This document shows, piece after piece, positions 51,401 to 59,495 of a stretch of 64,000 nt of DNA; within the stretch, counting starts at the first letter, position 1; every line of letters begins with the position of its first letter. Source of the DNA: Candidatus Marinarcus aquaticus (GTDB lineage: Bacteria > Campylobacterota > Campylobacteria > Campylobacterales > Arcobacteraceae). The stretch is taken from the NCBI RefSeq assembly GCF_004116335.1, contig NZ_PDKN01000003.1:124001-188000 (forward strand), written 5' to 3'. Under the pieces are notes generated by a model, which worked only from the letters and a program-made list of their open reading frames with translations, did no database searches and was not told the origin of the DNA. The translations under genes were made by a program, and so were the position numbers.

Positions 51401-51808
51401 AAAGATTTAAAAAACGTATCAATTCTGTACGTAGAGGACGATGACTTTCTACGTGAACACACACAAGATTTACTCAAAAAGATATTTAAAGAGGTATTTG
51501 TTGCCAAAGATGGGAAAGATGGGGTATATGTCTATAACGAACACCTCAATCAAGTGGATGCCATCATCACCGATATAAATATGCCTGAAATCTCTGGTAT
51601 TCAAATGGCAAAAATTATTCGTAAAATTCAAGAAAAAAGCAACAAAAATTCACCCATCATTGCGTTGAGTGCGTATAATATTGAGGATTACAGTTTTCAA
51701 GAGTTAAAAGATAATTTTGCACACTATTTGAGAAAACCCATTCAAGTGAAAGATTTGGTGATTAATGTGAATAAAGCCCTTAAAGGGGAGTTGGAAGATT
51801 TTATCTGA
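51395..51808 (+). CDS. Single-domain response regulator (CheY-like)
   Basis: A 137-aa receiver without output domain. Asp pair in VEDDDFL, phospho-acceptor Asp in IITDINMP (about residue 60), Thr/Ser switch in ALSAYN and Lys in YLRKPIQ are intact, so it should be phosphorylatable. Its closest neighbours in look are the receivers attached to GGDEF or HK proteins rather than chemotaxis CheY. No kinase gene is adjacent. It converges with the phosphate transporter gene. Confidence 0.88.
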   Translation: MHKDLKNVSILYVEDDDFLREHTQDLLKKIFKEVFVAKDGKDGVYVYNEHLNQVDAIITDINMPEISGIQMAKIIRKIQEKSNKNSPIIALSAYNIEDYSFQELKDNFAHYLRKPIQVKDLVINVNKALKGELEDFI

Positions 51809-51813
51809 TCTTC

Positions 51814-53394
51814 TTAACTCATAATCCCTTTAATCATAAAGAATACTGCTGCTGAAAGGCAAGCTGCAGCAGGTACGGTTACAATCCATGCGGCAATGAT
51901 TTTTTTCACGGCATCTCGTTTGACATACTTCACACGTTTGGCTGCCTTAAAGTTTCGTTTGTCTTCTCTGACCTCTTCAACTTTATCTTCAATAAGTTTA
52001 TAAAGTTCCACAATTCTTTGGTAATTTGCTTTAGATTTTTTCTCTAAACCTTCTAATGTAACCAGCTCTTCTTCATACGCTTCAAGTACTTTTTTATCTT
52101 TTTTAAACCGTTTTCTGGCTTTACTGATATACATGCTTTCACTTGAATCTAAATATTCTCGCAAAAATCCAACCCCAAATACACCCCCAACCGCAATGTG
52201 TGTAGAAGAGACAGGCAATCCCAGTTGAGATGCTAAGATAACCGTAATGGCTGCTGCCATAGCAATAGAGAAAGCTCGAACTTGGTCAAGTTCCGTGATT
52301 TCACTTCCCACAGTTTTTATCAGTTTTGGTCCATACAATGCAAGTCCAATAGCAATACCAATAGCACCTACTGCCATAACCCATACTGGAATCCCTACTT
52401 TGGATGAGATACCATGGCTCATCACTGCATCATTAATTGCCGCCAATGGCCCAATTGCATTCGCCACATCATTGGCTCCATGAGCAAATGAAAGCAATGC
52501 TGCAGCAAAAATCAAAGGAATAGTAAATAAAGAGTTGACATCTTCTCGAGAGTTTTTAATTTTATTTGAAGCTTTATTGACCATTGGTTTGATAAGAAAG
52601 TAAGCGGTAATAGCAATGAGCAAACCAATGATAGAAGCGGTTAAAAAGTTGACCTTTACAAGGTGTTTGATCCCTTTTAAAATCAAATAGGTTGAAAATG
52701 CCCATGTCATCACTGCAATTAAATAAGGAACAAATTTCTTTGCAGCTTCAATCATATCTTTTTTGAATATGATATTGCGTTTTATAAAATAGAGAAACCC
52801 TGCAGCGATGATACCTCCAAGAACAGGTGAAATCACCCAAGATGCAGCAATTTTACCCATGGTTCCCCATGATACGATTGAGAAACCAGCCGCGGCAATT
52901 CCTGCTCCCATGACACCACCTACAATTGAGTGTGTTGTTGATACAGGAGCACCCACGGAAGTTGCAAAATTCAACCACAATGCTGCAGAAAGAAGCGCTG
53001 CTGTCATGGCCCAAATAAAGATATCAGGATTGGTGATTAAACCTGGATCAATAATCCCTTTTTTAATTGTTTTTACAACTTCTCCACCAGCAATAAATGC
53101 ACCACCTGCTTCAAACACTGCGGCAATCACAATTGCCCACATCATCGTCATGGCTTGAGACCCCACAGCAGGTCCCACGTTATTGGCCACATCATTTGCA
53201 CCAATGTTCATGGCCATATATGCACCAAAAACAGCACCAATGATTAAAAATGTATTGTTTTCAACTCCACCGTGTGAAGCGTAACTGTAAATAAATACAA
53301 CGGCAATAAAAAGCAGTGCCAACGACAACTTTGCAAACCCTGGAAGCGACTGATCTGTCGCTCTGTTCATCTTATCAATGGTATTAATATCCAC
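51814..53394 (-). CDS. PiT-family inorganic phosphate transporter
   Basis: A 526-aa transporter with 11-12 helices. The duplicated PiT signature appears as NIGANDVANNVGPAVGS (near residue 63) and FAHGANDVANAIGPLAA (near 305). Between the last helices lies an inserted hydrophilic segment of about 80 residues (about 415-495), very rich in Lys and Glu and probably coiled coil. PiT carriers import metal-phosphate with H+ or Na+. No PhoU-like pit accessory gene is adjacent; the insert may take its place. A promoter with TATAAT on the minus strand is at 53437-53442. Confidence 0.93.
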   Translation of the reverse strand: MDINTIDKMNRATDQSLPGFAKLSLALLFIAVVFIYSYASHGGVENNTFLIIGAVFGAYMAMNIGANDVANNVGPAVGSQAMTMMWAIVIAAVFEAGGAFIAGGEVVKTIKKGIIDPGLITNPDIFIWAMTAALLSAALWLNFATSVGAPVSTTHSIVGGVMGAGIAAAGFSIVSWGTMGKIAASWVISPVLGGIIAAGFLYFIKRNIIFKKDMIEAAKKFVPYLIAVMTWAFSTYLILKGIKHLVKVNFLTASIIGLLIAITAYFLIKPMVNKASNKIKNSREDVNSLFTIPLIFAAALLSFAHGANDVANAIGPLAAINDAVMSHGISSKVGIPVWVMAVGAIGIAIGLALYGPKLIKTVGSEITELDQVRAFSIAMAAAITVILASQLGLPVSSTHIAVGGVFGVGFLREYLDSSESMYISKARKRFKKDKKVLEAYEEELVTLEGLEKKSKANYQRIVELYKLIEDKVEEVREDKRNFKAAKRVKYVKRDAVKKIIAAWIVTVPAAACLSAAVFFMIKGIMS

Positions 53395-53436
53395 ACTTTC
53401 CCTTTTGTAATTCTTTTGTTACTCAAATTTGGCAGT

Positions 53437-53442
53437 ATTATA
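53437..53442 (-). promoter_or_regulatory. -10 box of the PiT transporter gene
   Basis: Minus-strand TATAAT at 53437-53442 lies about 43 nt before the start codon, in an otherwise featureless AT-rich gap. Confidence 0.45.
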
Positions 53443-53554
53443 GTGGGAAAATATTTAGTAAACCTTTAAAAAAGCTTAAAGTTTTTATGGATAATGTAGT
53501 GTATTTATTTTTTTTCTCTATATTTTATGACTCAGAAATTTGAAAATTTATGTG

Positions 53555-53824
53555 CTATTTATCCTCTTTTTTCTTCTTTTTAGAAAAGCCTGCACCTTTT
53601 TTCTCTTTTTTTTGCAGTTCTAAGTTTTTGATGAGTTCTTTGTAGTCGATGTTATGCTCTTGCATTGTAGCAAAGCATTGAGCAATCACAGCGATTGCAT
53701 TAGGAACTTCTTCTTTCTTTTTATAGGCTTGAATATTCTTTTCATTCACTTTTATTAAGTTTGCAAATTTTGGGAGGGTTATCTCTGCATCAAGCAGCAG
53801 TTTCTTAAAATCAATAAAAGTCAT
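53555..53824 (-). CDS. Small HTH-like basic protein, function unknown
   Basis: An 89-aa protein with a possible helix-turn-helix (about 15-45: ITLPKFANLIKVNEKNIQAYKK, followed by PNAIAVIAQCF, which resembles Xre-type regulators), then a Lys-rich tail (about 70-89, KKEKKGAGFSKKKKKEDK in pieces). The phrase order matches proteins seen in other Arcobacter-like genomes as hypothetical. It could be a small DNA- or RNA-binding protein. Stand-alone, between PiT and the DEAD-box helicase. Confidence 0.6.
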   Translation of the reverse strand: MTFIDFKKLLLDAEITLPKFANLIKVNEKNIQAYKKKEEVPNAIAVIAQCFATMQEHNIDYKELIKNLELQKKEKKGAGFSKKKKKEDK

Positions 53825-53923
53825 AGAGTTTCCTTATTAGAGTTATCAAATCATACAAAAAACTCTATAAAATATTACTAAAATATATAAAAGGATGGTT
53901 TCTTTAGTATAAAGAAGAGGGGT

Positions 53924-55378
53924 TTACCCTCTTCTTGGTCTTCGTGAACGTGAACTGTTTGCATTTCTGCTGTTAGAGTTTCTTCGGTTTCTGGTATAAC
54001 CACCTCGTCCTCCACGCCCTCTTCTGTTATTTCGATCATCATCTCGGTCACTTAGAACTCGCTCATATAATCGTTGAATATCATTTTCTGACTTACCGAT
54101 GTAGTTATTCCCTTTAACGAACGTATCGTTTGATAACATTGATGCAAGTTTAAATGCAATGGTAGAGATATCAAACTCCTCTTTTAAGTCTTCTAAAAGA
54201 GCATACACACTGTCATGAACCTCTTGATCTCTGATTTTTTGAACCAAAGAGTTCACTTTTTTCTCTTTTACGCTTTTAATGTTTGGAATCACTTTTGCTT
54301 CCAATTTTCCACCCGTTGCTTTTTGGATTTTTTGAATCATTCTGAACTCATGAGGTGTTACAATCGAGATGGCCTTCCCCTCTTTTCCTGCTCGTCCTGT
54401 TCGTCCAATTCTATGTACGTAAGATTCACTGTCAAATGGTAAGTGGTAGTTGAATACGTGAGTAACGTCATTTACGTCCAGTCCACGAGCCGCAACGTCT
54501 GTTGCAATTAATATCTCTAATCGACCTTTTTTAAATGCATTGATGGCTTCTTCTCTTTGTCGTTGCTCCATATCACCATGAAGTCCTTTAGCACTGTACC
54601 CTTGAGATACTAAAAATGTAGAGAGTCTGTCTACTTCTTTTTTTGTTCGACAAAAGATGATTGATTTTTCTGGATTTTTAAAGTCATACAGACGAATCAA
54701 AGCATCGTCTCTTTCATGCTCATCGACCACATAAAATGTTTGTGTGATTTTATTGTTCGTTACTTCACTTTGTGTAATTGTGATAAACTCTGGTTCTTTT
54801 AAAATTGATTGTGCTAACTTTTTAATTGCCGTTGGCATCGTTGCAGAGAAAAGAAGTGTTTGACGCTCTTTTGGCATGAACGTGAAAATCTCTTTGATAT
54901 CATCTAAAAATCCCATATCCAACATCTCATCGGCTTCATCTAAAATCACATATTGTGGTTTAATATCAATTTTTTCCCCTTTTAGAAGGTCTAAAAATCG
55001 TCCTGGCGTTGCAACAATAACACTGGCATTATCAATGTGCTTAAGTTGTCGTGAGTATGATTGTCCACCATAAACAGTGGCTGTTTTAATGTTCAGAAAC
55101 TTTCCAAATCTGAAAATTTCATCTGAAACTTGCATTGCAAGCTCTCTGGTTGGTACGATTACAACAGCTTCAACACTGCCATCACACGTTAAGTTGTTTA
55201 AAATTGGTAAGCCAAATGCAGCGGTTTTCCCTGTACCTGTATGTGCTTGTCCTACAATATCTTTCCCTTTCAATACTACAGGAATCGCGTCTTGTTGAAT
55301 AGGGCTTGGTTCTTTAAAACCTGCTTCATCAATCGCTTGTTGCAGTTTTGCTTTGAAATTAAATTCTTGAAATGTCAT
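53924..55378 (-). CDS. DEAD-box RNA helicase (CsdA/RhlE-type) with RGG-rich tail
   Basis: A 484-aa DEAD-box helicase. Q motif FKEPSPIQ, motif I AHTGTGKTAAFG, motif II DEAD, motif III SAT, and motif VI HRIGRTGRAG are present. The C-terminal 35 residues are Arg/Gly/Asn rich (RRGRGGRGGYTRNRR). In Helicobacter the sole DEAD-box protein RhpA works with RNase J in mRNA decay; this gene could do the same with the RNase J at 24.5 kb. The family name (CsdA, RhlE) cannot be settled from motifs. A long leader precedes it. Confidence 0.93.
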   Translation of the reverse strand: MTFQEFNFKAKLQQAIDEAGFKEPSPIQQDAIPVVLKGKDIVGQAHTGTGKTAAFGLPILNNLTCDGSVEAVVIVPTRELAMQVSDEIFRFGKFLNIKTATVYGGQSYSRQLKHIDNASVIVATPGRFLDLLKGEKIDIKPQYVILDEADEMLDMGFLDDIKEIFTFMPKERQTLLFSATMPTAIKKLAQSILKEPEFITITQSEVTNNKITQTFYVVDEHERDDALIRLYDFKNPEKSIIFCRTKKEVDRLSTFLVSQGYSAKGLHGDMEQRQREEAINAFKKGRLEILIATDVAARGLDVNDVTHVFNYHLPFDSESYVHRIGRTGRAGKEGKAISIVTPHEFRMIQKIQKATGGKLEAKVIPNIKSVKEKKVNSLVQKIRDQEVHDSVYALLEDLKEEFDISTIAFKLASMLSNDTFVKGNNYIGKSENDIQRLYERVLSDRDDDRNNRRGRGGRGGYTRNRRNSNSRNANSSRSRRPRRG

Positions 55379-55550
55379 TTTTTACCTTTTGTGTATTCTC
55401 TGTATATCAGAGCTGATTAAAAAATACACCTATATATGACCAAGTAGTAGTAACAAAATTGCATTACCAATATAAACGGAAGTGTTTTGTTGTATCTAAA
55501 CAGTTTTTGAAGTTTGATTCGCACAAACGAAAGCATATAATTGTGTATAT

Positions 55551-55570
55551 TTTGGCGAATTATAGCCAAA
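55551..55570 (-). promoter_or_regulatory. Promoter of the DEAD-box helicase within an inverted repeat
   Basis: Minus-strand TATAAT (55559-55564) is framed by TTTGGC (55551-55556) and GCCAAA (55565-55570). It predicts an untranslated leader of about 170 nt (55379-55550), long for this genome. Cold-shock helicase genes are often controlled through such leaders. Confidence 0.5.
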
Positions 55571-55599
55571 GCAAATAAAGGTAAGCTTTAAGAAAAAGG

Positions 55600-56970
55600 C
55601 TAATTGCCTTTTTCTGTCTCTAAGTCTTCGAGTTTCTTATAACCCTCAAGATATTTTGTGTCGTAGTTATTGTTGATAAAATCTTTGTTTTCCATCATTT
55701 TAATATGGAACGGAATGGTTGTTTTAATGCCTTCAACTTCAAACTCATTAAGCGCACGTTTCATAATCTCAATGGCTTTGTTTCGATCACGTCCCCAAAC
55801 AATCAGTTTCCCAATCATTGAGTCATAGTATGGAGGTACCACGTATGTTGTATAGATGTGTGAATCTACACGTACATTTCGTCCTCCCGGAACCATCCAT
55901 TGTGTGATTTTACCTGGGCAAGGCAAGAAAGTGTTAGGATCTTCTGCTGTAATTCTACACTCAATGGCATGACCTCTGAATTTGATGTTCTCTTGTTTTG
56001 GTAACTCTTCACCTTCAGCGACTTTAATCATCCACTCAATAATATCAAGTCCTGAAACCATTTCCGAAACAGGGTGTTCTACTTGAAGTCGAGTATTCAT
56101 CTCCATGAAATAGATGTTTTGTTTATCATCTGCTAAGAACTCAAATGTTCCTGCACCTTCATAGTTTAAGTATTTTGTTGCTTTTACTGCTACATCATGT
56201 AAATGCGCTCGGGTCTCATCATTTAATAAAATAGCAGGTGATTCTTCAATCACTTTTTGATGCCGTCTTTGAAGTGAACAATCTCTTTCACCTACGTGAA
56301 TCGCATTTCCATGAGAATCACCAATAACTTGAACTTCAATGTGTCTTGGGTTATTGATGAATCGCTCTAAATACATGGTACCATCACCAAATGCTGCTAA
56401 GGCTTCACTTGAAGCGGCTGTAAAGAGTTGTTCAAATTTATCTTCAGACTCAATCAGTCGCATACCTCGACCACCACCACCTGCAGCAGCTTTGGCCATG
56501 ATAGGATACCCAATCTCTTTTGCAACTTTTTTTGCATCTTCTAAAGAGTGTACCGCACCATCCGAACCAGGAACAACAGGAACACCTGCTCTGATCATCT
56601 CCTCTTTTGCTTTTGATTTGTCGGCCATCTTTTCCATTACATCCACGGATGGACCAATGAATTTAATATTGTGCAATCGACAGATTTCAACAAAATCTTG
56701 GTTTTCAGATAAGAAACCATATCCAGGGAAAATCGCATCACACCCCGTCATCTCAGCTGCAGTAATAATTGCAGGGATACTTAAGTATGACTCTGTTGAT
56801 TTTGCGCCACCAATACATACAGCTTCATCTGCGTGCTTCAGATACGATGCGTTTTTATCACCTGCTGAGTAAACTGCAACAGATTTTTTACCCATCTCTC
56901 TAATCGTTCTAATAGCACGTTGTACAATTTCACCTCTATTAGCGATTAAAATCTTTTTGATTTCTGCCAT
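55600..56970 (-). CDS. accC: Biotin carboxylase subunit of acetyl-CoA carboxylase
   Basis: A 456-aa biotin carboxylase that uses ATP and bicarbonate to carboxylate biotin on AccB. It begins IKKILIANRGEIVQRAIRT, has the glycine-rich ATP lid AAAGGGGRGMR (about 163-173), the catalytic ERDCSLQRRHQKVIEESP, and EMNTRLQVEHPVSE. It starts 2 bp after accB; the accBC pair is standard for fatty-acid synthesis. Confidence 0.97.
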   Translation of the reverse strand: MAEIKKILIANRGEIVQRAIRTIREMGKKSVAVYSAGDKNASYLKHADEAVCIGGAKSTESYLSIPAIITAAEMTGCDAIFPGYGFLSENQDFVEICRLHNIKFIGPSVDVMEKMADKSKAKEEMIRAGVPVVPGSDGAVHSLEDAKKVAKEIGYPIMAKAAAGGGGRGMRLIESEDKFEQLFTAASSEALAAFGDGTMYLERFINNPRHIEVQVIGDSHGNAIHVGERDCSLQRRHQKVIEESPAILLNDETRAHLHDVAVKATKYLNYEGAGTFEFLADDKQNIYFMEMNTRLQVEHPVSEMVSGLDIIEWMIKVAEGEELPKQENIKFRGHAIECRITAEDPNTFLPCPGKITQWMVPGGRNVRVDSHIYTTYVVPPYYDSMIGKLIVWGRDRNKAIEIMKRALNEFEVEGIKTTIPFHIKMMENKDFINNNYDTKYLEGYKKLEDLETEKGN

Positions 56971-56972
56971 GA

Positions 56973-57437
56973 TTAAATCTTTTCAACAGCAAATAATGGC
57001 ATATCGTACTCTACTGGTTCACCATCATCAACCAATATTTTTAAAATTTTGCAATCGTACTCTGCCTCTACCTCATTCATGATTTTCATTGCTTCTAAAA
57101 TACAAAGTGTTTGACCTGCTTTGACTGTATCACCCACTTTTACAAATGGTGCAGAGTCCGGAGACGGTGCTTCATAATATGTACCTATCATTGGTGCATT
57201 GATTGTATCTCCACTTACTGGTGCTGCTTCTGCTGCAGGTGTAGGAGCTGCTACAGGTGCTACTGGTGCTGATGCCACTGGAGCTGCTACTGCAGATGGA
57301 GCTGATTGTGCAACTGTTACTACACCTTCAAGTCCTTTACCCATAGAGACTTCAAACTCACCCTCTTTTACTTTTAGTTTACTTAATTCACTTTTGTCAA
57401 AAAGTTTAATTAACTCTTTTATCTCTTTAAAATCCAT
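56973..57437 (-). CDS. accB: Biotin carboxyl carrier protein of acetyl-CoA carboxylase
   Basis: A 154-aa carrier with N-terminal MDFKEIKELIKLFDKSELS, an Ala/Pro/Val-rich mobile linker (about 45-75) and a C-terminal biotinyl domain containing ILEAMKIMNEVEAE with the biotinylated Lys. The frame is open to 57473, but the ATG at 57437 matches the family N-terminus. Followed by accC. Confidence 0.97.
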   Translation of the reverse strand: MDFKEIKELIKLFDKSELSKLKVKEGEFEVSMGKGLEGVVTVAQSAPSAVAAPVASAPVAPVAAPTPAAEAAPVSGDTINAPMIGTYYEAPSPDSAPFVKVGDTVKAGQTLCILEAMKIMNEVEAEYDCKILKILVDDGEPVEYDMPLFAVEKI

Positions 57438-57629
57438 TCCTAACCTTTTCCGAAATTTTTTGATATAATACAAGAAAAATTATTAGAATTCAATAAAGCT
57501 CGTCTTAATCAATTTTGCTCATTTTTATTAAAATACGACATTTTTTGTACATTATTAGCATAAAATTGAGAGCTTTTGAATGAATTTCGTCCATTTTTTA
57601 AAACTTTGTACGCCAAGAAAAGGAAGCAA

Positions 57630-58067
57630 ATGATCAGCGATAAAGCATTCATAAATATAGCTCACGAAATAGCCAGTGCCTCAAAATGTGTCTCAAAACA
57701 AGTGGGTGCCGTGATTGTAAAAGAGGGTCGAATTCTCTCAACAGGATACAATGGAACCCCAACGGGTTTTACCAATTGCAGTGCACATTGGAAAGGTGAA
57801 TATACCCCTGAACATCATGAATGGTCAAAAACCTATGAAATTCATGCCGAGATGAATGCAATTATTTGGGCTGCAAGAAAGGGTATCAGCATTGAAGATG
57901 CCACCATTTACGTCACTCTTGAACCATGCAGTGAGTGTTCAAAAAACTTAATTGCTTCAGGTATTAAACGCATTGTTTATGACAAACCCTATGAAAAGAA
58001 CAACTCTGAAGTGATTTCACAATTTATTAAAGATAATGGCGTTGTCATTGAACAAATTAAAGAGTAA
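57630..58067 (+). CDS. dCMP deaminase (ComEB/deoxycytidylate deaminase family)
   Basis: A 145-aa zinc enzyme that deaminates dCMP to dUMP for dTTP synthesis. Zinc ligands and the catalytic Glu are in HAEMNAIIWA (about 74-83) and PCSECSKNL (about 99-107), and GYNGTPTGFTNC near 41 matches dCMP deaminases. The frame starts at 57576, but AAAAGGAAG in front of ATG 57630 marks the likely start. It ends 1 bp into the methyltransferase gene. Confidence 0.9.
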   Translation: MISDKAFINIAHEIASASKCVSKQVGAVIVKEGRILSTGYNGTPTGFTNCSAHWKGEYTPEHHEWSKTYEIHAEMNAIIWAARKGISIEDATIYVTLEPCSECSKNLIASGIKRIVYDKPYEKNNSEVISQFIKDNGVVIEQIKE

Positions 58068-58642
58068 TGTTTAAAATCAACAATAAAAAATTCTATTCAA
58101 AATCCATCAAAGAGTTTGGAGTCAGTGCGCAAGGGGTACACTGGAGTACTCAATTCTCACAGTACAAACGCTTTGAAGTATTGTGTAATTTTCTTGAAAA
58201 AGAGGAGCTCCGAAACTCTCATATTATTGATGCGGGATGTGGATTTGGAGAGTTTTATAACTTTTTACAAAAAAGAGAACTCCTGCCAAAAGAGTATTGT
58301 GGCATTGATTGTGAGGCACAGATGATTCAAATCTCTCAACACCGTTTCCCAAAAACAACATTTTATGTCAAAGATATTTTAAAAGATAACTTACCCGTTG
58401 CTGATTATTATATGTGCAGTGGGGCCATGAACCTTTTACCTAAACGCCTTTTTTTTAAATTCATTGAACAGTGTTATCATCAGAGCCAAAAAGGCTTTAT
58501 TTTTAACTTTTTAAAAAAGGACAGCTTCAACCATATTGATCCTCACAATGTCATTGAGTTTTGCAAAGAGCTCAATGGTGATTATTTCCTTGAAGAGAAC
58601 TACTTACAAAATGATCTATCAATCTTTTTAAAAAAATCGTAA
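58067..58642 (+). CDS. Class I SAM-dependent methyltransferase
   Basis: A 191-aa Rossmann methyltransferase with motif I IIDAGCGFGEFYNFL (about 47-61), the acidic end of beta2 in GIDCEAQMI, and motif III-like DYYMCSGAMNLL. It has no family-specific signature, so the substrate is unknown. The order of genes (dCMP deaminase, methyltransferase) has no evident metabolic meaning. Translationally coupled to the deaminase. Confidence 0.8.
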   Translation: MFKINNKKFYSKSIKEFGVSAQGVHWSTQFSQYKRFEVLCNFLEKEELRNSHIIDAGCGFGEFYNFLQKRELLPKEYCGIDCEAQMIQISQHRFPKTTFYVKDILKDNLPVADYYMCSGAMNLLPKRLFFKFIEQCYHQSQKGFIFNFLKKDSFNHIDPHNVIEFCKELNGDYFLEENYLQNDLSIFLKKS

Positions 58643-58660
58643 TATCATAACAATATCATA
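58641..58660 (+). promoter_or_regulatory. Tandem direct repeat upstream of lutA (putative OmpR-family site)
   Basis: AATATCATA occurs at 58641-58649 and 58652-58660, an exact 9-mer with 11-bp period, about 92 bp upstream of the lutA start. The promoter is likely just downstream (CATATTAAAT near 58680). The first copy overlaps the stop of the methyltransferase gene. Confidence 0.5.
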
Positions 58661-58751
58661 TTGATTGTGTACTATTTTCATATTAAATAAGGGTAACTCA
58701 AAAAATCAATGTGTTCATAGCTTTAGAGTTGCTCATGAAAAGGATTTTACA

Positions 58752-59495
58752 ATGAAGATAGGTCTTTTTATTCCTTGCTATATGAATGAACTTTATCCAC
58801 AAGCATGTATGGCAACACTAAAAGTCTTAGAAAATCTTAATTTAAATGTATCATACCCCATGCAACAAACCTGTTGCGGTCAACCCATGGCCAACTCAGG
58901 TTGCGCCAAAGATGTCAAAGAGTTGGCGTACCATTTTGTCAATACCTTTAAAGATTTTGATTACATTGTGGCACCCAGTGGTTCTTGTGTTGCAATGGTT
59001 AAAGAGCATTATGCAGAGTTTTTTGATGACAACAGTGATTATGAAAAAGTCAAAACTTCTATTTATGAAATCTGTGAATTTTTACATGACATCATAAAAG
59101 TTGATTCTTTTAATGTATCTTTTCCTTACAAAGTAGGCGTTCACAACTCTTGCCATGGACACCGAGAGTTGAAACTCGCCAGTTGCAGCGAGTTACACCT
59201 TCCTTGTTATTCCAAACTTAAAGCATTGCTTGCTAAAGTAGATGATATTGAGATTGTTGAGTTAGACCGAGACGATGAGTGTTGTGGTTTTGGAGGTACG
59301 TTTGCAGTAACGGAAGATGCAATTTCTGCAGCCATGGGCAAAGACAGAATTGCTGATCACATAAGACACAATGCCGAAGTCATGACCGGAGCAGATATGT
59401 CCTGTTTGATGCACATGGAAGGGTTAATCAACAAAGAGAAACAACCTCTTAAAGTGATGCACATCACACAAATTCTAGCAGGGGAGCGTATCTGA
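58752..59495 (+). CDS. lutA: Lactate utilisation protein LutA (CCG-domain Fe-S protein)
   Basis: A 247-aa protein with two CCG cysteine-rich domains (QQTCCGQPMANSGC and DDECCGFGGTF), which bind Fe-S clusters as in heterodisulfide reductase HdrB and LutA/LldE. With LutB and LutC it forms a membrane-associated complex oxidising L-lactate to pyruvate. The frame is open from 58665, but the Shine-Dalgarno AAAAGGA and MKIGLFIPCYMNE start at 58752 are typical. It overlaps lutB by 1 bp (TGATG). Confidence 0.93.
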   Translation: MKIGLFIPCYMNELYPQACMATLKVLENLNLNVSYPMQQTCCGQPMANSGCAKDVKELAYHFVNTFKDFDYIVAPSGSCVAMVKEHYAEFFDDNSDYEKVKTSIYEICEFLHDIIKVDSFNVSFPYKVGVHNSCHGHRELKLASCSELHLPCYSKLKALLAKVDDIEIVELDRDDECCGFGGTFAVTEDAISAAMGKDRIADHIRHNAEVMTGADMSCLMHMEGLINKEKQPLKVMHITQILAGERI

